Of a stretch of DNA of 64,000 bases, positions 11,094-22,700 are shown in pieces. Position numbers and translations under genes: made by a program. Source of the DNA: Apoderus coryli (lineage: Eukaryota; Arthropoda; Insecta; Coleoptera; Attelabidae). Positions within the stretch are counted from its first letter, which is position 1. Every line of letters starts with the position of its first letter. Under the pieces are notes generated by a model, which ran no database searches, was not told the DNA's origin, and saw nothing but the letters and a program-made list of their open reading frames with translations. The stretch lies in contig OU452211.1 in the NCBI GenBank assembly GCA_911728435.2, forward strand, positions 11,328,428 to 11,392,427, written 5' to 3'.

Positions 11094-13755
11094 CCCGCTC
11101 CTCGTCGTAATGGATTATTTCAGAAAATATACAAGCAGGTGTGTCTAAAATAGGTGGAGTTTTTCGAGAAAAAAGGAGTATGCCTTTTTTATGTAGAAAT
11201 CTTTATTTTAATACATTTTTGATACAAATGGAATAAAACTCACAAGAAAAAAAGTTAGGTTATAATTAAGGCAAGGGTCCCCCTTGTTTACCCGCCTATG
11301 GTCATCTTTTTTTTTTTTAATTTCTTTAATTGGTAACAGATCATTTATTGGCATACTAAAAAAATCCTCGAGACCTGTTGAAGAGTTTAGTATGCCAAAG
11401 TGTAGATATTAAGCTACAAGTTTGTCCGAAAAAAATTTTAATTTCTTCGCAAATTTTGTAAAAACATAAAAAGTGGCCATCATATTAATTTATTCAAAAA
11501 GTACCGATAATTCTTAAAAAACTGAAAAAAAAGTCTATATATTCGGACACTATGTATATAAAAGTCTGCTGTATACTTGGTTGTCTTAATGAGACAACAG
11601 ATTATTCTTCCTTGACCTCAAAGCTGTCAAAATTTAATGTACAGGAAGTGTTTCTTCTTTTTCTTGTTAATTGCACATTGACTTCTACCACGTAAGTATA
11701 AATACAAAACATATCCTTTGTCTTTGATATCTAAAAATGGTATATGTGTATTTTATTGATATGTCATGTTTAACTCTAAATGCGCGAGTGAAAACTTACT
11801 TAGGTATAGTGGTTCTAAAGTTAGTTTAAAATGATATAAAAAAACACAACTCGATATCCCTAAATAGAACGTAATAATTTTATATTATCTATCGTCACTT
11901 CATTATTTTCAGACCTTAACTGATGATAAATATTTATAAGAAGACCCTGGCTTTGCACATTTAAATCTTGATGCTTAAACTCCCAACGTGTTCCGCTCGT
12001 GTCGTATACTGGCCGTGTCTGATACAGTGACTGCAAAAAGTTTCATCCACTTGAGGTTTTATTAACAATTATTATCAAATTTGATAGATCTTCTTTCATT
12101 TTATTAAAACTATTGAACAAATCATGGTTACAATATTCTGCCGCCGTTTTTTACTGTCGGACACAAATTTTCTTGTTTAAATTCCACATGAAGTCCATCC
12201 GAGTTATATTTAGATTAATCTGAGAAAATATCGCGTTGCAAAAATTATTTGCTTCATTCATGTATTTAGTTGCAAACTGTTTTCTTTTTCGATTTATCAT
12301 TAATACTTTTTCCAGTCACTGTAGTTTTTATTACTGTCGGTATCCTTTGGCGCAATGCACACTGAACAGACGTCAGGCGAGGACGTGGCACAGACTTAGG
12401 TCACTTTTACGTCTCTTCTATGTAATTAAATGGTTCAATGCATACAGAGACGACGTGGCGCTGTCGGCTGCCATCCCGCCCTTGCCACGTCTCCTTTCAG
12501 TCACTCGTGGCGCTGCATTCGATGCCCTTTTATAACGTAAAGAGGCATAGGAAAGGATAGCCCGGGTGGCATCGTTAAATTCATATATTTTAAATTAACT
12601 TTGGATAAACTATACTTTTGCATCGTTTATAAATATAATGGGAAGAAAAGATCGACACAACAGACAGTACTTAAAAAATAAACGATACATTTAATAAATA
12701 TTTGTCTTATGCACATGAAGTATCGCGAATTAATTCTTGCTTAGCTTGCCGCAAATTGCATCCATTTGACTCGTCCACTGTAATCGAGAATCAAGATAGA
12801 ATCTAAGAACTTTGAAACAATCAGTCCAAGGAAGTCGACAACTCAACATAACCTTATATCAAAGATGCTATGAGACTATTCCCTCTCTATACTACTTGCT
12901 ACAAAAGATAGTACCTTTATTTCTTATTTTAGCAAAATGCAGAGGAGCTTTCTATATCTTTAATCGATTGTAAGCAATAATAATACACCATCTAACACAG
13001 TAAAGAAATATTGCTATAATATGTCAACTATTTTTATACGTGTCTAACAAACCTGCTCCTAAGTCCACCTCTGCATAATTGAAATAATAATATAGCCTAT
13101 TATAAATCATCTAATATCTGATTAACTCAAATTCAATAACATAGTAGGCCCTTATCGCATCAAAAAGTCGATAACATGCGATCAAAGCATATTCTCAATA
13201 ACGTGTGGGCAAATCGCCCTTGGTCCAATTATTTATATTTTGCTTTAGTTTTGTACCACCTACTCGGTACATTTAATTTATATTAAAACACAGACAAGCC
13301 GATGAGAGTAATATTTCATTATTAATACAAAATGATTATTTTTCTTAATTGAGAATTGTCCTGTAAAAAAAAATTGTTCAGTGGCAGTAGAAATATATTC
13401 ACGAGCGTATTTTTGTCTAATCGTTCGCCCATAATTTTCAGCATTTATCCAAATTTTGTCTTTACTTGTCATCCTTTTTTTATAGCCACACCTCGTATAT
13501 CTCGGAGCATATACTTATCGGGAATTAAATATTCGAATAATCACATCACTAGTATTATAGGGTGACAGAATACAAATTGACAAATGTGAGTTATCAGCTG
13601 ATGGATTATTGATCTATTAAAAAAACAAACAATAAACCAAAACAAACATCTAATCAAATATATTCGAAATAAATTAGTATACTTACTAATCAGCTGAAAA
13701 CAATAAAAGCAAATTGTGACTAATATTTTAATAAACAGAGTCCCACAAAAATACA
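11094..13755. other. Non-coding region upstream of the sorting-nexin-like gene
   Basis: No supported coding gene. It contains a perfect 13-bp inverted repeat (TTGGCATACTAAA at 11348-11360 and its complement at 11386-11398, 25-base loop). It also contains a GC-richer patch at about 12345-12540 with inverted GACGTGGCA/TGCCACGTC words, perhaps a MITE. The last few hundred bases before 13756 should hold the promoter of the downstream gene, but I see no clear TATA box. Confidence 0.4.
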
Positions 13756-16700
13756 ATGAATTTAATTAATAATAAGAGTGTAATATTCAACTGGCAACTA
13801 TTGTTTTTTTGTGCCAGTCTTATACCGTTAACATTAATAATAAACCTCAAATACCCAATTCTGCCCGTAAATGGCTTAACATTTATCATAACATGTGTAA
13901 CAGTATGGTTTATTTCAATGTGTATTACATTTGTTGCGTTACACAAGCTTTTACAAAATACTACACCATTTGAACTAAGAATTCTAAACAAAACAACTGT
14001 AACCGAAGCTAATAATATTAAATTGCTTAAACCGAATAAAGACAGTGTTAAAAAATTAACCGCAGATATTGATAGATATTTCATATCAAAGTGGTTTACA
14101 ATAATAACGAATGATGATGATTTTTTGAAGGAGAGTGGAGTATTTTTAGATGAAGTTATTTCAAGATTCATAGAAGTTGAGCTACAGGTTAACAATAAGA
14201 TTTTACTGCATGGATTTTTACATATTTATTTGAGACATTTAAAAGAATTTAGAAGAAGTCTAAAGAGGAAGGACAAGTATCAGGTTGATGTAGAGGAAGT
14301 TTACAGGTACCTAAATACTTAAGTTTCTCTAAAGCTTCTAAACTCTAATTCTTTCCAGGTTTTCCCATAGCTGCACTAACAATAGTAAATTAAAAGACTA
14401 CTACTTGTACCAGCTGACAGAAAATTTACTAAAATGTTTCGTTGACTCTGATTTATGGAATTCTCTACCATATTACATATTAGTATCGATTTTATCAAAA
14501 AGACTTGTATCATACATTCTCAAGTTATCTTCTGATCCTGACATTTTAAATTATGTACTTTTATATGCAGTTTGTGGGGAATCAACAAAAGAAAAGTTAC
14601 AACTTCACAATTATAGCAGAATATCCGTGACGCAGTATTTCGATGTTCGTGATGGAAAATTGAAAGAAAAGAGTGAAGAGGAAACTGTTGTAGTTGAGGA
14701 TCTCGAAAAAGTGAATAATGTTTTAAAAACTACGACAGAACAAAATAACGAAAATCTTCTAGGTATAGATGAAGTAGACAAAACCGATTCTGAAAAACTC
14801 GTAAAACAGAATGTAGACTTGAGCAATGTTCACATAAATGAAGATAAGCCTGTGATCAGGAGAAGAAAACTTGGAAATTATGAACAGGTTAGTAGTACCT
14901 TTTGACTCAAAATTGAATTGAAGAAATGTGTTTTCATTTTCTGTAGAATATCCAACTGGCAGCAATTGGAAAAACCGTTCATCCAGTGAAAATACATGAA
15001 GCAAAGACAACTTCATCGAAAACGTGGAGGGATTCTAGAGATTTAGCCTGTGTTTCCTTAGGTCAAGATCCATTGGATGTTTTTGACTTTATTGGTGGAG
15101 CTGGTGATGTTAGGAAACTTAGCGCTAACGAACAAACTGGTAAATGGGACATTTGTGTGAGTTTAGAATTGTTTACGCGAATTTTATATTATTGTTTTAG
15201 ATAAAACTAGTATTGAAGCGAAAGAAGAATCTACAAGTCTATTTAGTGAAGTGATGCATATAACTTCAATGGAAGGTTTGAAGAGTTCAATAAAACCGAT
15301 AAGTAAGCACGAATCACTTGTAAAATGTTTGATTGCTGTATTCTTCAAATTCCAGGTGATGCTACCGAACGTACCTTGCATAATATAAAAGATCTGCAAG
15401 AAACGACGGTACACAATGCATTACATAAAATCGGCGATTTTCAGGTAAATGTTAATAATAATAATAGAAATTGTTATGATCAACAATTTTGTGTACATTG
15501 TATACCGAACACCCTTCTTTTCTCTTCTCTGTTAACACAAATACACCGACATAATTTACAGCAAGAGGTATGTTAATATTTTTGTCTTAATTTTATTTTA
15601 TTTATTTACTAATCTTTTGTATTTCTAACACTATTAGAATTTAACATATTCTTGTATTTACAGTGATTGCATGACTCAGTAAGCAATAGATTTAGTAATT
15701 TTTTAAGTTTGCTACTAAACTGTTGCCTGCATTTAATAGTTCTATCTGAACATTTATCTTCTTATTTTAATATTGATATTCGCGGAATTGTTGCTGATTC
15801 TATATTTTCAAATCATATCCTGTTGTGCCGAAACTGTTCGCAAGTTGAGATGGTTTTAAACATTGTAAAATAAGTGCTGTTTTACAGAAACTGTTCGCAT
15901 GTTGAGATCGTTTTAAAAATGTTAAAATAGGTGCTGTTGTGCAGAAATTGTTCACAAGTTTACATGGTTTTAAAAATTGTAAAATAAGTGCTGTTGTGCA
16001 GAAACTGTTCGCAAGTTGAGATGCATTTAAACATTTTAAAATAAGTGCTGTTGTGCAGAAACTGTTCGCAAGTTGAGATGGTTTTAAACATTGCACAATA
16101 AGTACTGTTGTGCAGAAACTGTTTGCAAGTTGAGATGGTTTTAAAAAATGTAAAATAAATGCTGTTGTGCCGAAACTGTTCGCAAGTTCAGATGGTTTTA
16201 AAAATTGTAAAATAAGTGCTGTTGTACAGAACCTGTTCGCAAGTTGAGATGGTTTTAAAAATTGTAAAATAGGTGCTATTGTACAGAAACTGTTCGCATG
16301 TTGAGATGGTTTTAAAATTGTAAAATAAGTGCTGTTGTACAGAAACTGTTCGCAAGTTGAGATGGTTTTAAAAATTGTAAAATAAGTGCTGTTGTGCAGA
16401 ATCTGTTCGCAAGTTGAGATGGTTTTAAACATTGTAAAATAAGTGTTGTGCAGAAACTGTTCGCAAGTTTACATGGTTTTAAAAATTGTAAAATAAGTGC
16501 TGTTGTACAGAAACTGTTCGCAAGTTGAGATCGTTTTAAAAATTGTAAAATAAATGCTGTTGTGCAGAAATTGTTCGCAAGTTGAGATGGTTTTAAACAT
16601 TGCACAATAAGTACTGTTGTGCAGAAACTGTTTGCAAGTTGAGATGGTTTTAAAAAATGTAAAATAAATGCTGTTGTGCCGAAACTGTTCGCAAGTTCAG

Positions 16701-19700
16701 ATGGTTTTAAAAATTGTAAAATAAGTGCTGTTGTACAGAACCTGTTCGCAAGTTGAGATGGTTTTAAAAATTGTAAAATAGGTGCTATTGTACAGAAACT
16801 GTTCGCATGTTGAGATGGTTTTAAAATTGTAAAATAAGTGCTGTTGTACAGAAACTGTTCGCAAGTTGAGATGGTTTTAAAAATTGTAAAATAAGTGCTG
16901 TTGTGCAGAATCTGTTCGCAAGTTGAGATGGTTTTAAACATTGTAAAATAAGTGTTGTGCAGAAACTGTTCGCAAGTTTACATGGTTTTAAAAATTGTAA
17001 AATAAGTGCTGTTGTACAGAAACTGTTCGCAAGTTGAGATCGTTTTAAAAATTGTAAAATAAATGCTGTTGTGCAGAAATTGTTCGCAAGTTGAGATGGT
17101 TTTAAACATTGTACAATAAGTGCTGTTGTGCAGAAACTGTTTGCAAGTTGAGATGGTTTTAAAAAATGTAAAATAAGTGCTGTTGTGCCCAAACTGTTCG
17201 CAAGTTCAGATGGTTTTAATAATTGTAAAATAAGGACTGTTGTGCATAAACTGTTCGCAAGTTGAGATGTATTTAAACATTGTAAAATAAGTGCCTATCA
17301 TAGCTATGATAGGCGTAACACTAAGAGACAGAAAGAGAAACGAATGGATTAGACAAAGAACTAAAGTCGAAGACATAATGGAGAAAGTCACAAGCCTGAA
17401 GTGGAATTTTGCAGGACATGTGGCTCGCCTTACGGACGACAGATGGAATAGCCGAATAATACTCTGGAGGCTATGGGAAGGAAAGAGAGAAAGAGGAAGA
17501 CCAATTATGCGTTGGTATGACGACATAAAGCGAGTTGCAGGATTTGGGTGGACGAGAACAGCACGAAACAGAGAGAACTGGAGGAGAGGAAGGGAGGCCT
17601 ATGCTCAACAAAGGGCTTGATGATGATGAAAATAAGTGCTGTTGTGCAGAAATTGTTCGCAAGTTTACATGGTTTAAAAAATTGTAAAATAAGTGCTGTG
17701 TTGTACAGAAACTGTTCGCATGTTGAGATGGTTTTAAAATTATAAAATAAGTGCTGTTGTGCAGACACTGTTCTCACGTTCAGATGGTTTTAAAAATTGT
17801 AAAATAAGTGGTGTTGTGCAGAAACTGTTCGCAATTTGAGATGGTATTAAAAATTGTAAAATAAGTCTGTTGTACAGAAACTGTTCGCAAGTTGAGATGG
17901 TTTTAAAAATTGTAAAATAAGTGCTGTTGTGCAGGAATTGTTCGCAAGCTGAGATGTTTTTAAACAATCTACAATAAGTGCTGTTGTGCAGAAACTGTTC
18001 GCAAGTTGAGATGGTATTAAAAATTGTAAAATAAGTGCTGTTGTGCCGAAACTGTTCGCAAGTTGAGATGGTTTTAAAAATTGTAATATAAGTGCTGTTG
18101 TACAGAGACTGTTCGCAAGTTGAGATGGTTTTAAACATTGTAAAATAAGTGCTGTTGAGATCGTTAGACAAAAACAAACTTCTGCACTTAAATGCAATAG
18201 TAAGTTGACCGTAATAGCACTGTTTTACAATTTTATGGCGTTCGAAAGACAATAGTTTTTCTGTAACTGTTATTTATTGGTTTATTTAAATTATTTTTGT
18301 GGCGATAATGTTTGGTAGCAAAACTAAATGAGTAATTTGTATATTTTTATAAAACTTATTTGCTTCATACTTTTAGTTCTGTAGTACTTACCTGTTTGTT
18401 GCATGTTAAATATATTTAAAATTATTTTGATCGATATGGGATTCATGGCAGCTGTACCTGCCACGTTTTATGAATTCCTGTGATACCTAGTTATTTTCAC
18501 ATTTTTATTTAATATGGATAAATGTTTTTGTACCGAAACGGTCTGTAAAATATTAGCCAAATGTTAATCATCTTATTCACTTAAATTTTCATTATAAAAG
18601 TTCTTCATAAGAATAATTAACAACTAGGTCTGCGAAATAGTATCAAGAATCCCTTACATATTAGGCGCTATAGTCCTTTTTGATTGTAGGACGAAGCAGC
18701 AGGTGTTGTAGAAGGCATATTCGACTTTGGAATGGCTGGTTTTCGCAAAGGATTACGCTTAACAGGTAATTAATCTTTTAACGAACAATACTTTTCAAAA
18801 AATTTCTGTGTACATTATTGTCATGCCGTGATATGTTGGTATACTTTGAAATTTGAATCCCGTAAGTGCACCCTCTGATCCTTGATGATTTTATATAATT
18901 CAAGCAAACAATTATTTGTTTTATCATACTAGGTTTGCAAGATAATATTGAGAATGCTAAAGCTACGTTGTCCCATGGAATTTCAAACGTCAAAAAGAAA
19001 CCATCGAAATTACGTCGATCAGACTCAAGTGAAAAATTAAGTTCCGCTGAAGATGCTGAATCATCAGTTTGGGTAAATCCTATACCGATGATTGATTCAC
19101 CAACAGTCGATCGCAACATTTTAATGGTACGCACATAATTTACTTTAAATAACTGAGAAATTAAAAAATTCGGCATGAAAATTTTATTTTCATCACCCAA
19201 TTACATGAAAAATGCTTATAGAATTGTATTTATAAATTCTGAAGAGCCTTACTTATTTTTATATACTTTAAAATCGATGCAATGATAAGTCTGTGTTTAC
19301 ATAAACTCTAACAATCCAAAGTTTTATTATTTAATTTGTAGAACTGTATGATGAATTTACACAAATAATTCAGAAAATGTCTTAAAAAACCCTGTAATTG
19401 TTTCCTACATTATTCTACAAAATCTGATGATCAGAGAAGATTTAATTGATTTATTAGGTCAAATATGCCACTACACACTCGAATACGTGTAGTACAGTGT
19501 TATGTATGACCTATTGTATTGTACGGTGTTGAAACTTGGTCACTTAAAGCCAGAACGCTAAATCGGATCGAGGCTTTTGAGATGTGGACACTCTGCCGAT
19601 TGCTGTGTATTCCCTGGACAGCCCACACAACTAATGATGAAGTTCTCCGAAGAGCTGCCATAGAAAGACATCTGTTGGACACGGTAAAAAAACGTAAAGT

Positions 19701-22700
19701 GGGGCATATATTGAGAGGACCTCGCTACTCCATACCAAGGCTAATACTGCAACGAAAGATCGAAGGTAGAAGGGGGCCAGGTCGAAAACAACACTCTTGG
19801 CTCCGCAATATAAGAAACTGGTGTGGTATACTGGATGCCGCAACCATTTTTAGACAGGCTGAGGAGGGCACCCTAGCTATTCTGTGAACATAAAATGGAC
19901 AAATGATCGCCGACGTGCGGCATAGCACATGGCACCCGAAGAAGAGAAGATTAGGTCAATCAAAAAGGCCATAGGATGATACATAGAACGGTAACCTTTA
20001 ATGAAGTACGTGAAAAACTATCAGATATGAAAAACACAAAAAGCTCGGATTGTTATGAGCTTAATGTTAGCATTATTGGGACTTTAAAGAATCTGCTAGT
20101 GGTGCCGCTTACTAAGTTGATAAACCATTGCATTGGTGACGCTGTATTTCCGGCGGTCTTGAAGGAGGCAAGGGTTATTCCAATCTACAAAAATAAAGGA
20201 TCGGTTGATGATCCCAGTAACTATCGACCAATATCGATCTTGCCAATTTTTTCGAATATCTTTGAGTCTATTATTAAAAATCAAATAACTGAATATTTTG
20301 AAGCAAATAATCTCTTTATGCAAGGTCAATATGGCTTTCGTAATAAGAGATCTACTACTCTTGCAATTAATAACCTTTTGGAATATGTTTCGGATGGCAT
20401 GGAGCGGGGCTGTGACACGTTTGCTTCCTTTTATGACCTCACTAAGGCTTTTGACTGTGTCTCACACGAGATACTTCTTCAGAAACTCTCTTACTATAAC
20501 TTTGATGTTGACAGTGTTGCCTTGGTTGGCTCTTATCTCAGCGATCGTTTCAGCACGTTTTGTATGGGGGACGATACTCGGAGAGACGAAGGGTTGGACG
20601 GGGTGAGCCCCAGGGGTCGGTTTTGGGACCTTTATTGTTTTTAATATACGTAAATGATTTATACAAATTTCAAGAAGAGTCAAATATAATCCTCTTTGCT
20701 GACGACACAACTAGTCTGATTAGATATCGACCAAACGACCCTTTAGGGGAGTTGGTTAATGCTGTTGAGACTGACATAGGTAATTGGTTTCTGGCAAATG
20801 AACTGAGCTTGAATCAGGCTAAAACTCAGAGCATGAACTTTACATTGCGTTCTGCGCCTATCGATCTTCAGAGCGATGTTCGCGTGAAGTTCCTTGGGGT
20901 TCATCTTGATCCTAAATTAACCTGGGAGAGTCATGTTCGAGAACTTGGGTGCTCGCTGTCCAGGGTCATATATCTCATCAGAAGGCTTGCGCAGAGTGTT
21001 TCAATCGCCAGTCTGTTGACGGTATATCATGGTTATTTTGTTTCCCGTATGTCGTATGGTATTTTGAACTGGGGACATAGTTCCCATGCAATGAAAATCT
21101 TCAAGCTACAGAGGAGATGTTTACGTACAATGTTGGGGCTCGGTTGGCGTGACTGATGTAAAAAGTATTTTGTTGAACACGGACTACTTACTTTGCCTTC
21201 CTTGTATATCTTAAACTGTCTTGGCTACATTCGAACCAATGCCTCGCATTTCACTCTTCACTCTGATATGCATAATTATGGTACGCGAAATCGAAATGAC
21301 ATATTGCCTGAATTTCACCGTCTATTGAGGACTAGGAAAGGTTCTGACTATTATTGTGTTAAATTTTATAATAAGCTGCCGTCTCACATAAAGAACCTTG
21401 GTGAAGTCCAGTTTAACAAAAGTATTAAATTATTTTTGATATCTCAAGCTTTTTATACCTTTGAGGACTATTTCAGAAGCGATATTGTAAGATTTTTCTA
21501 GATTTTGGTTTGTTTTATGTTGTTGCTATTTTAATTTGCTTGTAAGGCTTTCTTTGTTGCTGTAACTTTGATTGATTAATTTTTGTTCTTTTTTGACGTA
21601 CTATACATGTTATGTATCATAAGATGGTGAATAAATATATCTATCTATCATAGATGGCATTACTAGAATTGTTTCCATATGATTTTTCTTTAGTACTAAC
21701 CTTCAAACGATATGTGCATAAATTTGACAGCAATATGTGAATGAACTATTACTTATTATCAAATCCGAAGTACCTCTTTATATTAAAACTACAATAGTCT
21801 GTTATATTTGGATAATATTAAAAAAAAGTTAAAATACAATAAATGACAATTTCTTAATAAACTACAAGACTATAAAAATGATAAATTATCTACAATTACA
21901 TGACTAGTTAGAAGTTTTGTATAAAAAACTTTGCGGTACTACCTCAATCTCATGTGTAAAATTACTTCTAATATAATTTTTCAAATAATCCATCCTATTA
22001 AAATCACCATTATAAACAATTAAATTAACTTTTGAATCAACGAATGTATTAACAATACCGTTATAATATCTAAACTCTAATTCATCAATAAATGAATCGT
22101 AAATTAATTCTGAACTATCATTATTCACCATTTTATACTTATCAAAATATGCTATAAAGTTACTGAACTTATTATCAGTTCTATTTATCGATATTAAACT
22201 ACTTAGATTTGTTTTTATTTCTCCTGAGTTACTAATAACTTCAAAACAATGCGTTAAAGACTCTATTGTAGCTGGTTCAGTGTAACTATCACCATACCTA
22301 TCTATTTCATCTGCAAGAGCGTTCTTGTAATTGTAACCAATCGAATAAACTTCATCTGATTTGTAACTCAGCAAATTCCCATCTTGCAGGGTACGTTCTA
22401 ACCATTTAACGTGTATCACATCATATCTATGTTGATTTCGAGACGATATTTCCTTTACTTTTGAATTGTATGTTCCAAATAAAATTATATCAACTTTATC
22501 GTCAATTCTGTACGAAATTTTACCACCTGCTCGCTTTACTAATGCATCATAGTTTTCCTTAGACTTACTCTCATTACCGTTTACTACGTAAATTGTATAA
22601 TTATGAAGTATATCAGCGATTTTAGTTGTATTTCTAAAGTTTCTTACAACAATTTCCTTTTTACGTATTTTTCGTGTTTTTGTAGCTAAAATCTCATCCA

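Noticed and set aside
15140..15200. Alternative exon 3 donor TGT|GTGAGT in the sorting-nexin-like gene
   Set aside because: It is a strong donor by sequence, but joining it to 15201 leads to a stop within about 18 codons, whereas the donor ACTG|GTAAAT keeps the frame.
15800..18252. Minus-strand open frames of 100-210 codons with repeating KPSQLANSFCTTALILQ-like text
   Set aside because: They are translations of the 57-bp minisatellite. The period is a multiple of three, so frames stay open without selection; there is no start context or splice logic.
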